Positions 15,001 to 23,721 of a stretch of 64,000 nt of DNA are shown piece by piece (within the stretch, counting starts at the first letter, position 1; each line of letters opens with the position of its first letter). The stretch covers positions 14,853,001-14,917,000 of the forward strand of contig OX424563.1 in NCBI GenBank assembly GCA_949152475.1, read 5' to 3'. The notes beneath the pieces are model-generated. The model did no database searches, was not told the origin of the DNA, and saw nothing but the letters and a program-made list of their open reading frames with translations. The stretch comes from Terebella lapidaria (taxonomy: Eukaryota; Annelida; Polychaeta; Terebellida; Terebellidae). A program made the translations under genes and the position numbers.

Positions 15001-18000
15001 ACGTCATGGCTCTCCGAATAATCAAGTTGCACTTGTGTACCGTAAATCATGATTTAACCACTCATGCATGATTAGCACAGAATCATACCATATAATTATA
15101 AGCAAGTATACACACTAGACCTCAGATGTTCAACATGAACTCTATTCAACACATTGTCAGTTGTGATTTTACAGTCTAGTTCAATGAAAACTGTTCAATA
15201 TGCATACAAGCATTGATATCAACATTACATGTACATGTACTAAATCCTGATACACCATATACACGTATATATACATATACTCGCACCAGTACAACTTTAA
15301 AATATATTATACCATTGACGTCAACACCAGATCATATATTCCAAAAAAAAATGTAAATGTGAACTAATGTTTGCCCATGGTCACATATTGTACTGTATTA
15401 CAAGGTCCATACAATTATTGTCTCCATACAAATATCAAACGATGCTTACTCACACATGCAGAGCTAGTGCGGTTGGGGAGGTCAGATAGCTAGTTAGAAC
15501 ACGACACGATCCCATCAATATAGTCCACGATATATATGTGTAGCTCGGTAATTAGCACAGTCTATATGTCCTGTTCATGTCTTCAACTGGCCAACAGTAT
15601 GATTTTTTTTATTGTTATTGATCCTTAGTGTGTAACATAGGCATCATCCATTGCTGCATTCCCAATAATATTCAAAAGTCATGCATGAGAGTGCTGATAA
15701 ATTTGTATGTTGAAAACACTGTGGCTATGACTAGCAGTGTGGCTATGACTAGCATACCAACAGAGCCGGGCAATAAAGCAAGTCAGAAAAGAACACGTTA
15801 CGGTACATGCATACAATGTGCCACACAATGTCATGATATTATATCCGTCCAGTCAAGGCCATGGCATAGTAGTTTCACCAATGATCCAAGAAAATATTCA
15901 CTGGGGTTTTTGCACCATAGGAAGTTCGTGTACACAGTCATGATACGTGTAAAACTGACTCTAACTACATAAGTCTTGTACGTACAAACTTAGTACCCCC
16001 CTCCCCCCCCCCCCCCATTCTATCGATTGATCCTCTGTCACGTCAGCAGGACTCCACACACACACGACACAGGCACCTGAAGTTTGTACCAGGAAGTAGT
16101 TTCAAAATCATCCAAACCTAAACACTTGATAGCTCACATGGCATATATAGTTACGGTATTCTACCTATCATTATCTTGAAGGCAGATAACAAAGGACTTT
16201 TTCCCCCCTGCTAGGCACTTCACGTTTACTGATTACACCGTTATATCTACAAGTACATCAGAAGACGACAATGATAAGAAGTAATTGACTCCCGTGCAAG
16301 AACGTCAGGCCAGCGATTAATCACGGCGCATGAGTGAACAAATCAACTATCAAATACTTGAATGAGAGTAGTTACCAAATGACAGAAATCGGGTGTTGGA
16401 GAATCAACCAGGCGTGCTGTCCATTACATGTTATAAGGCCCATATTTTTTTGCACAATTGTTATGAATTCTGCAGGGACCTGCATTTACATGTAATTTAC
16501 TAACCTCATACCTCACACAAAGTAATATCGATCTCATAGACTCATACCACTCAAGATCCCGAAAGTTTTTCTATTGATAGGCTGACTGGTTACATATACG
16601 GTTAGTACTGTACACATATGTTGCCCATTGCACCCAAGGCCAAGTGCCACAGCGGCGGAATCACCCAGCACATGGACACATCCCGACACAATCCTTCTTC
16701 CGGGCCCGCCAACATTTCCACACGAGCCTGCCAGAGCCTGTTCACACATGGACAGTCTACACAAGCATGGACACAACCACAAGTTCCACTGACGTCGAAT
16801 ATTGAGTCCCCGAGGGCAAGTCTCACCGTCCCTCTCAGTACCTCACAGGAACTGACAAAAATCTGAGGCGTATTATTGAAATATGCCTCTCAAGAGGGAG
16901 GGAACATCAGAGCAGGGATTTACAGCGAAACTACTCTATGAAAAGAAAAGTTACCAAGGCATCACGCAATTTGAATGTGAAACTGCCAAGTATGGAGTTG
17001 AAATCGGGCCAAAACTCCTGTCTCATGTGAAGGCAAAATCACAGCATACAGTAATATTCATCAGATGATTAAATTGCCCAAATAGGCCCTAAATTCCACA
17101 AGTAATATCTCTTGAAGATATTTCCTACAACAGTCCCTTCTGTACAATTCTGTGTGATTGCCCAATTGTGTTGCACGAGGGTTTAGTTACCAGACCCCGT
17201 TAATAAGCCCACCCAATAATACCCCCTCGGCATATTTACGGAATAGCTTCCCGAAAATACGACCAGGGCGTATTTCACGTATATTTTAGTGCATTGTCAT
17301 AGACAATAATGACGTTACCACGTGAACATCACAAGCACGCATTTGTGCACGTGTATCAGATAATAATCAGGGGTTTTTTTTATAAATTAGATAAAATCTC
17401 ATGACATAATGCAGTCTTCGATGATTATGTTCCTACCAACAATCGCTTGTCTAAAACCTTATTCCGAAAATACGCCCATGGGCGTATTTTTCAAAGCGCT
17501 TTCATACTTATAAAAGGGACATTTCCCGTAAATACGCCCGGGGCTTATTAATTAACAGTGGCTCCCAATACTCAATTTCAACAGCGATACAGTTGCAGGC
17601 AAGCACGGTCGTGTATCGTGTATATAGCGCAACTGTGAAATACTACCACAGAACTGAAAGCTCCATTTCACCCTAAAAAAACCCTGTGCGCAGAGATTCA
17701 AAGAAGAAACCAACCAACACTTACCACTCATGAACACAGAAGCTGAGTTTAAATAAACATCATCCTCTAGTTCCAATTCCGCGATGGCTTGACTGGACAG
17801 CGCCACACTGTGACCACTGCCAGTACTACGCAGGCTGGTGGAGCTTGACCTATGGCTATGGTATCCTGAGTCCCGCAAGACTCCGCCCAGCGAGAAACTC
17901 CGGCATTGCTCTTCGCTCCATGAGTCCGAGGTCCCTTCCTGTGGCATGGACCAGCTCCTGCCGGCATTACGCAAGGATGGACCGCGTGTTACTTCACCGA

Positions 18001-21000
18001 TCTCCAGGTACTCGCTGTCACCAGATTCTTCTTGTTTCTTGGAGCTCTTTTGTCCCTTTTTCTTCGACGATGAATGACTTTTGCGTGATGAAGGCATGAT
18101 GTCAGCAAGTATGCTGAGGTTCGTGCTAAGAATTCTGGATTTTCAGTATGGAGTCCTTCCTTTTGCATCAATGGTCATAACTCAAAATTGACATTACGTG
18201 ATGCTCACGGGCACGAATCCATTGGGATATTTTTATCCTCTACACACACAGCTGGAACATGAATTATTTTCATGGGTGTTAGGGAACACTGTGTTTCATA
18301 AGCGTGCAAGAGTCTGAAGAAGACAATTTCTTCTGTGAATGTACGCTGCTCAACATAAGCCATGTAAATAAATACCTGAACAGACACGGTAACAAAACGT
18401 TCATAATACAATGTAAGACAGATTATCGCAGATAAGAGGCAAAGTTCATTGAAGTGGGTATTTTCACCCATAAAAATCGAAAAGCTGCAGGCACGAATCA
18501 GGTCACTTCAATGCCTGAGATGACACAGAAGTAAGGGTACTTGAGCTGCGGTTATCACTGCCGGATGAAGTTTGAGCGCTGAAGATCAAGATGCTATCAA
18601 TATTATCAGCTTTGTGTGTTTTCTTGAACTTCCGCATTGACCAGTTACACTTGGCAAACAATCAGGTCTATTTAAGTAGGCTGCACAAGTGGATGACGAA
18701 ATAATCTTTTTCTTCAGGCAGGCCATTTAAAGAGGCTGAACATTGCACATATCAATCTCGCACAGTGTACAATATTTTATGTGCATATGAATTACATATA
18801 GAATATTGTATAGTTGATGAATCACCTCTGCCGAAATCACCTTGACTTGGTTTGAGATTTTGAGACCACCTGCGCCAAATAAATTTACATGTAAGTCGGT
18901 TTCAGTTTTGATAACCAACCTGTCACAGATGACCATGCAACTGTTACATACCACAGTCTCTAACAGTATGCATGGAATGACCCAATTGTTTTAGTCAGAC
19001 TTTATATTGTATTACTGCAGGTCCTAAGATGAATTCAGATCAGTTCAATATACCTCATCCTTCCGCATGTTCAGGGGCGTATTCATGAATTTGGCCGACC
19101 CAGGTGTCTGGGGCCCAATCCAGAGGGCCAGATTGGAACCAGAGCATCTTTAATTAATGTTATTTGGTAGATTCTTGGCATCTGCTCACTATAAATTCCC
19201 ACAAACTCCCTCTAATTACCCTGTTCTCGAAAATATTTCAATCCTTGGTATCTTCAATCCCCGCCCCCTCCTCCCTGGATCCATCCATCAGCTTTACTGA
19301 TTTTTGGAGAAGCTATGCTGGTTGTTGTTACATTTTGGCATGGTATCCCGAGTGTCACGTGTGTCCGCTACATTGGACAGGTGTGCTGGGAGTCCAATTT
19401 TGGCCATGAAGGCTGAGAATTATCTACATTTGTACCTTTTGTTATTTTTCATATGCACATATGGCTGGGGATGCTTTGTGTTCTACTTATTTTAGCTAAG
19501 GATGCTGTGCGTTACACAGGTAGACAGTTAAAGGTATGTGTACTTACTGTGTCCAGGAATGCTTGGGACAGGTCTGGATTGTGCTGAGGGCTGTGTGGGC
19601 AACTCATCTGGTTCATTGTACTCAACTTCCTGTGGAACAATCGGAATACCGCTCAGTGAGGTATGTTAGGATAATGCAGCAATACTTTCATCCTCATCAT
19701 GCTATTATTGGGTCACATCAAAAACATCTCTTATGGGTTTCTAATCACATGGATTACAAACATGACCATGTCCCCAAATTAGCTAAGGATCCTAATGGGG
19801 TTTTTTGGATGGAACTTATAGAAGTCTGAAATTTGAATTTTGACACCCAGGTAAAGTATATCACGTGAATCATGTGAATACACCAACCTTCAATGAAGGA
19901 ATGGCAAAAATATACCTCAAACAGGTTTGAGGAATCTGACGATACACTCATTAACAAAGGTTTGTGTCCTCTTAGTTTCTCAGACCTGAAATATTTTACT
20001 TACCCCATCAGAATCAAAATCTCCAGCCCAAGCATCGAATTCATCATAGTCATCTTCCGGGTCTGAAAACAATCAGGTAATACGAATATTCAGTACATGC
20101 ACATGCATTCACGTCTCTAACATCTAAATAATAAAAATATTCATCATGATACAGTGGATCATGTGTTTTACGACCACCTGATGGGCCCCCAAAAAGTAGT
20201 CCCAACTGTCTAGGGCCGAGGAAATTGGTCTCTCATGCCAGGTGGTCTTTCATAACAGGTGGTCTAGGATCTACTGTATTATGACACAGGATATAGAATT
20301 TATGCTGGATGCAAAGAGCTTATTATACTGACTGTGGGCTGCTTCTGTTCCTCCCAAACCCACGGGTACTGGCGGTGGTGCTCTCTGGTGCACGCTGAAA
20401 CAGACAACCAACACACCCCGTCATTGGGAATGCATCAACAGTCAGGGTAACAACTGGTACATTATGATTGATATGGCACTTAGAGTATGTGTACATTATG
20501 ATTGAGAAAATTCCTCAATTAGCTGAACATTATAAATTACAGCATATCATCAGTATTAATATGTTGTTACTGAATATCAAAGCACATATAACTGATAATT
20601 TGTAAATATGTTTTGTTTTGTCACCTTGACATGTTTTTCACACACTAAATGTATAATAGCACTTAGGCCCATGTATTTAGAGGATTTATCCAAATTGTGC
20701 ACAATGTAACATCTCGCATACAAAATAAGAGTTCAAATAAATTTACTGCTGCAAAAAGCACCACTTTGCTACAGTTGTATATGATTCTCGTATCACGATG
20801 GCAAACAGTACACAAAGATCACCTGTTGAAGGACTCAGCCAGCCCTGCCAGAGAACCACGACTACCCTTCGACTCTCGACTCATGCTTATAGTCGAGAAT
20901 GGTTTAATCAGCTGTTTGCTTAGTTTTTTCAGGGCTTTTTTGCTCCAGGTTTTAGTTTTTTTGGGAGCCGCGACGGGCATGTGGTGCGGCCCGATCTCCC

Positions 21001-21139
21001 CAGAAACCTCGCTGGAACTGTCGCTGTTCCGTGTGATGCTGTGCTCGGCGCTCTGGTCTTCATCATAAGCGAGGATAACGAAGTCAGAAAAACTCCCGTT
21101 AGACGACAGGTCTGAGGGAAAAGTGTCACTTGTTGTCAT
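1..21139 (-). CDS. BLNK/SLP-76-like tyrosine- and proline-rich adaptor, multi-exon, 3' end off window
   Basis: Fifteen exons join in one open frame on the minus strand: 21139-20823, 20394-20333, 20062-20004, 19629-19548, 13344-13292, 12325-12236, 10220-10119, 8960-8856, 7921-7829, 6979-6866, 6468-6427, 5397-5332, 1718-1626, 1358-1266 and 86-1 (partial). That gives about 485 residues so far. Each junction has AG/GT and matching phase. The product has a basic, Ser-rich N-terminus, then a stretch with APPPVP, DDYDEFDAWAGDFDSD and EYNEPDE. This resembles the APPSVP...WSDDFDSDYENPDE region of vertebrate BLNK. Repeated PxxP segments and tyrosine motifs YEAL (twice), YMEP, YEEP, YTEA, YLCP (twice) and YLDV follow. 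BLNK and SLP-76 are cytosolic scaffolds that bind SH2 and SH3 proteins after tyrosine phosphorylation and end in an SH2 domain. That domain would lie beyond the left edge, so the family call is an inference; another multi-tyrosine scaffold remains possible. Confidence 0.72.
87..1265. other. Intron of the adaptor, no feature seen
   Basis: A+T-rich intron between exons M and L. Both strands have only short chance ORFs. No repeat, exon or RNA gene was recognised. Confidence 0.5.
1266..1718 (-). CDS. Exons K and L: duplicated YLCPE cassettes
   Basis: Exons 1718-1626 and 1358-1266 are both 93 nt (31 residues) and phase 0 at both ends. They encode matching layouts: a Pro-rich start (GRVLPPPPAP or GGRAAAPPPR), an acidic middle, then DYLCPEEDL or AYLCPEDDT, and a TPSRQ or PSHRQ end. 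Equal length, order and phase show a recent exon duplication. The donor of the second exon (GTTGTC) is weak, so it may be alternatively used. Confidence 0.72.
2774..5153. mobile_element. TA-flanked DNA transposon (Tc1/mariner-like, non-autonomous) in the minisatellite
   Basis: The ends are inverted repeats of about 26 bp: CCTTATTTATTCAATTAG at the left, and the same with one change (CCG) at the right, both continuing TTCGAACA. A TA duplication flanks it (2772-2773 and 5154-5155), and minisatellite units resume on both sides. No transposase ORF is present. A TA target fits the Tc1/mariner/pogo superfamily. A tandem-core element (2877-4592) occupies most of its interior. Confidence 0.75.
2877..4592. 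mobile_element. P1-type tandem-core element, degenerate copy
   Basis: It starts TTAGCCCAAGGGCTAA after an A-run and ends with the palindrome-like GGACCATAGGTCCGGTAACC then CTAAAAA. Before the end is a (GACG)n microsatellite. About two diverged core repeats with TCAAGGTCA words lie between. Subterminal palindromes, core repeats and an ACGG-type microsatellite are the layout described for pearl elements and Helentron-associated repeats. No coding capacity is seen. Confidence 0.65.
5332..7921 (-). CDS. Exons G-J of the adaptor
   Basis: Four phase-0 exons: 7921-7829 (31 residues, Pro/Arg/Ala-rich), 6979-6866 (38 residues, starting SYDDDSPTEEYMEPVE), 6468-6427 (14 residues, DQDDEDYEEPDARP) and 5397-5332 (22 residues, acidic with VYTEADEF and ending PPQPPQPR). 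YMEP and YEEP follow the Y-acidic-x-hydrophobic/Pro form of Src-family and related SH2 ligands. The 42-nt exon is the least certain: its donor GTAAAT is weaker, though its acceptor is good. The last exon's 3' end is also the start of the minisatellite downstream. Confidence 0.7.
5398..6426. other. Intron of the adaptor, no feature seen
   Basis: Intron between exons J and I. A+T-rich with common TACATGTA words. No repeat structure or exon was recognised. Confidence 0.45.
7257..7735. mobile_element. MITE with CAGTACCAATTTCGC ends, TA target
   Basis: The left end CAGTACCAATTTCGCGAAAC and the inverted right end (CAGTACTGATTTCGCAAGAC) match at most positions. TA flanks both sides (7255-7256 and 7736-7737). 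The interior is rich in GCTAGC-like words and has no coding capacity. It sits in the adaptor intron between exons G and H. Confidence 0.65.
8516..8605. repeat. Short direct repeat of AAACGCGAAATTAAACGGCC
   Basis: Two copies, 41 bp apart, of a GCGAAATTAAACGGCCGCGAA-type word lie at about 8524 and 8565. It resembles the ends of MITEs that carry CGCGAAATTAAA, but no partner end was identified. The rest of the intron 7922-8855 shows nothing else. Confidence 0.4.
8856..10220 (-). CDS. Exons E and F: paired SPRLP...YEAL cassettes
   Basis: Exons 10220-10119 (34 residues) and 8960-8856 (35 residues) are diverged copies of one cassette. Each carries SPRLP-x-RG, a Pro-rich middle (PPTPEPEP or RPPPPVPDS), then YEAL followed by an acidic tail (DVEE or EEEEVK). 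Both are exact multiples of three and in phase 0 at both ends. They look like a tandem exon duplication that repeats an SH3 ligand together with a phosphotyrosine site. Confidence 0.75.
9709..9973. mobile_element. MITE, TTGGTCCTA family, copy 1
   Basis: TTGGTCCTAATG at the left and an inverted TTGGTCCTA at the right, flanked by TA. Two more copies at 37004 and 37425 share ends and interior words such as TCCTATATTG. It is 265 bp long and non-coding. Confidence 0.6.
10316..11725. mobile_element. P3 tandem-core element, copy 1
   Basis: The left end reads CTAGACGCTTCCGGTCGCC, followed by a CGGTCG/CGACCG hairpin and GTATCCCCCG. Core repeats follow, first of about 118 bp and then about 130 bp (TTAACTTATTCGG, TTGAGCTCAATAATAAATG). 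A GTTGCTATGGCAACC palindrome, a (GGACGC)n microsatellite and a terminal hairpin, GTATCCGCCGAAC with GTTCGGGGGATAC, close it. The GTATCCCCCG word is inverted between the two ends. A longer copy lies at 25676-28040. It has no protein of its own. Confidence 0.7.
12236..13344 (-). CDS. Shared proline-rich exons C and D of the adaptor
   Basis: Exon 13344-13292 (18 residues including a split codon) reads TAMPGRREVPLPPPDSR, and exon 12325-12236 (30 residues) reads PAPLPGDNGPPNLPPSRR then PPPAAP. Donors are GTATGT and GTGAGT. Both exons end in phase 0. They encode little except PxxP ligands flanked by arginine, typical of SH3-binding linkers. The intron between them shows no clear repeat. Confidence 0.72.
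16601..16830. repeat. GC-rich dispersed repeat, copy 1
   Basis: The segment around ACCCAAGGCCAAGTGCCACAG matches 46950-47160 (ACCCAAGGCCAGGAGCCACAG), with TGTACxCATATGTT before it in both. The two copies are diverged and unlike the surrounding A+T-rich DNA. The family is unknown. In the second copy a GGTTCTATCC word on the reverse strand could be a tRNA-like B box, so a SINE origin is possible. Confidence 0.4.
17200..17555. mobile_element. MITE with TTAATAAGCCC ends and an inner perfect palindrome
   Basis: TTAATAAGCCC at the left is mirrored by GGGCTTATTAA at the right. The next inner words (CATATTTACGGAA and GCGTATTTACGGGAA) also match in inverted order. Inside, 17467-17490 is a perfect 24-bp palindrome centred on GCCCATGGGC. 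TTAA at both borders could be the target duplication of a piggyBac-like element, but the boundary is uncertain. Confidence 0.5.
17725..18097 (-). CDS. Alternative first exon (B1) of the BLNK-like adaptor
   Basis: An ATG-initiated open exon of 373 nt begins MPSSRKSHSSSKKKGQ and ends at a strong donor, AGTG|GTAAGT, in phase 1. Exon A4 ends in the same phase, so either can splice to the exon at 13344. The segment is basic and Ser-rich, then acidic, with tyrosines in SEYLEIGE, DSGYHSH and DDVYLNSAS. YLNS fits the YxN pattern read by Grb2-type SH2 domains. No acceptor with a pyrimidine tract is visible before the ATG, which favours a second promoter over an internal exon. The spliced product would be about 436 residues to the window edge. 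Confidence 0.62.
19548..20394 (-). CDS. Exons A2-A4 of the BLNK-like adaptor
   Basis: Three exons: 20394-20333, 20062-20004 and 19629-19548. They join in phases 2-1-0-1 and read through without a stop. A2 gives an SH3-ligand type segment (RAPPPVPVGLGG). A3 is acidic, with DDYDEFDAW and GDFDSDG. A4 opens with EVEYNEPDELP and ends in a Pro/Gln/Ser stretch. The W-x-x-DFDSD followed by Y-x-x-PDE arrangement is the best family evidence in the gene. Donors are GTCAGT, GTAAGT and GTAAGT, and the acceptors follow pyrimidine-rich tracts. Confidence 0.75.
20152..20276. mobile_element. 125-bp MITE, CAGTRGATC ends, TA target
   Basis: CAGTGGATC at the left and an inverted CAGTAGATCC at the right, with TA on each side. 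Inner ACCACCTG and CAGGTGGT words are also inverted, so it can fold on itself. It lies between exons A2 and A3 of the adaptor. Confidence 0.5.
20823..21139 (-). CDS. First coding exon (A1) of the BLNK-like adaptor
   Basis: This exon encodes 105 residues from ATG at 21139 and ends in phase 2 at CAG|GTGATC. It starts MTTSDTFPSD, is rich in Ser, Asp and Glu, has one early tyrosine in AYDEDQS, and carries a basic patch with KKTKTWSKKALKKLSKQL. No folded domain is recognisable. A similar basic LKK stretch precedes the first proline-rich segment of vertebrate BLNK. The ATG was chosen because no acceptor is visible just upstream and the next exon continues in frame. Confidence 0.7.
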
Positions 21140-22184
21140 GGTGGATGCTGACAGGAATTTCTCCTAGTCACTGATAGATATTATTCCAAAATACCTTCCG
21201 CAGCACTGCCCAGGTATATATTTGTTGTCATCAAGAAGAAATCCATTATCGATGATATCCTACTCTGGCCTATAACTCCAATTACTAATAAGGCAAACAC
21301 AAATGTATCCAATTGAGCAAGTTGTGAGGCCATGGATGCAACTTTGTACAATTAATTTCTTACTTTATTAAAAGTGGGGTATATCCAATGTGTGCCCCAA
21401 CTGTCACACCATTATGATATTTCCACATTACCATTACCGTACAATATTAGAAATGATTCTCCATTAATAGTGCATATTAGATCTATGCTAATGTGTATCC
21501 ATAGTGTGAACTATGAATTGAAAAAATATTACATCCTCTCACTATACACTTATCATAATTTAACTTTCCACAGGCAACAATAATTATTCAATTCATGTGA
21601 TAAAATTTGCCTTTTTGTCATTCATTATGTCGCAGGAGTTTGATAAACAATTGTTGAAATTTTTCACGCATTCATTAAGCGAGAGAGAGAATGATAAATT
21701 TTTGAAAATTATGACACAATTCATACAGCTTGGAGCAGTGACTGTAATTGCTCTAGTCAACGCGCGAAGCACTCATGATGGAATGTATAAAACATCGATA
21801 GAGTAGTGAAAGTTTTTACAGTGCTCATGCTCATGTGCAGAGTGGAGCAGTGCATGACATGTGTAATATCATACTTCGTGTATATTAATCATCTGTTATG
21901 TCAATACGAGTTATCCTTGGAAGAGATGACAACTAATGATTTCCGTGCAGATGTTTCAAAATCACATGTGAAGAACACAGTTGATGTTATACAATGTACA
22001 TAAACCTCCTTGTACATGTCATGTATGATGACAAAGTGATAGCACGTTGTTGTGTATGTTATTCGACTTATTCCTTATGAATTTCCAGTCCATGTGACCA
22101 TCCATGGTTTGGAGATGATGTTACAAACACTGCTGAAACTCGTCTTTCATAATTTTACTAAAACTCCTTATTCCATATGGAAAT

Positions 22185-22921
22185 ATGCAAAATATTGCTC
22201 GTCCATCTGAAGTAGCTCCCGAAACAATGCCGAATATCGCCACATATTTTGTGATCGTCAGTCTTTTTAGTCAATTTTCTCCGACTGGTCAAGTCATTTC
22301 CAAGGCTATGAAATTCAAAACGTCTGACAAGTTTCAGATGAAAAACCAAACCACGAAGAGAGATGAAAGTACCTCCTCCCACAGTCGAAACATCACTGGC
22401 TACCGAAGGAGCATTGTCCTACGCCACCTCGCTGGAGAGATCGAGCAGGTATGTAATTGTCTGTTACTCACTGCACAGGAACGTCAGATAACGTGTAACT
22501 CCGGCTGCCCTTGGGCTCCATAAAAACACTAGCGTTCCAAACACCAGAGACTTTTGAACCCGGTGTCAGGCCGTGTTTGGAATTTAGTCCATTTCTTACT
22601 ATGACCTGTACAGTCATCTACCCTTATTTAGCGATATTTTTTAAAGCTGAAAGGTATTACTGCCTTCACAAGAATTGGTTGTATGACAGAAGGCATGGTA
22701 AGTTTTAGTCAGGCAGGAAATACAAATTCGTGAATTAGTTATGTGAGGTCACTAAATGACCATGTATAATTGACCATAAATTACCACATAGGTAATTGTC
22801 TGTTTCATAACTGTACACCTGCGATAAACTTCTACATGTATATTATGTGGATGTGTTGTCTTACATGTGATTGATTATGTCTGTAGGAAAGCATTTACAT
22901 CATTATGAATGATGCCAAAGA
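22185..22921 (+). CDS. Possible two-exon fragment of an unrecognised gene
   Basis: A plus-strand open stretch from ATG at 22185 ends at a good donor, GAGCAG|GTATGT (22448), with a C-terminal part reading RRSIVLRHLAGEIEQ. A 42-nt stretch at about 22880-22921 follows a TGTCTGTAG acceptor, continues in phase 0 as ESIYIIMNDAKDQT and ends at GTAACA. The product is not recognised and no further exon was found before the repeat block at 23.7 kb. It would start about 1 kb from the first exon of the adaptor in the opposite direction. The call rests on splice sites only and may be chance. Confidence 0.22.
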
Positions 22922-23112
22922 TCAGACGGTAACAAACACAAATTTAGAACACCTATATTTACATGGAGGTACAGTTGCCAGTATGTCTCTATTACTTGCG
23001 CATCATCACGAATGTCCAAACTGCCCCAGGGTCAGTCGTGTATGAAAAATTACCTATTGATGGTGAAGTGACTCCTCCGTGTCGCACCCTGCCATAACTG
23101 GACCTCCCATCC

Positions 23113-23144
<32 letters not shown>

Positions 23145-23721
23145 AGAACACCAAGACATCCCCCCCCCCTCGTGTCCATAGTAACAACAGTTACTGGGCA
23201 GAAAACAAACTGTGTCGATGGACAGCTGACAACAGTCGACAAATATTTATAGAAGGATTTATTTACAATATTATACTGTGTGCCTATGAGTAGTAAAATT
23301 TACAAAACCACTCAATTTCAATTGTTCAATTTTCAATTTATTTCAGCACAATGACGATAGTAACCATGAAAATTGCATGTCACTGTAACATATTTACAAA
23401 GGCATCACCTAAATTCTGAACTACAGGCATGTAAAACTCTGAAAAGTAACTGTATATCCGGAATCATTCCTGCATGAGAAAAATTATGTAATGATTTTAT
23501 TACCAGTTTATTTATATATTCCAGTATATATTACATAATCATCCATGTACATCATGAGATTGCATTTCAAAATGTCAGCATGATAAGTTAGGCTCTGATT
23601 ATTCATGATACTTGAAACCATGGATCCATATATGGATCTAAAGACCAGTGACTGCAGGGAAGTATAATTCTAGAGAAAGCTTACACATGTAGAACGTCAT
23701 TTTCCCACCAGCCCTTACATT

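Larger units (their letters stand above)
13345..17724. other. Large intron between alternative first exon B1 and exon C
   Basis: Mostly A+T-rich sequence without recognised exons. It contains a poly-C tract at 15999-16016, a GC-rich dispersed repeat at 16601-16830 and a TIR element at 17200-17555. It may hold the promoter-proximal part of one gene form, but no regulatory site could be named. Confidence 0.45.
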
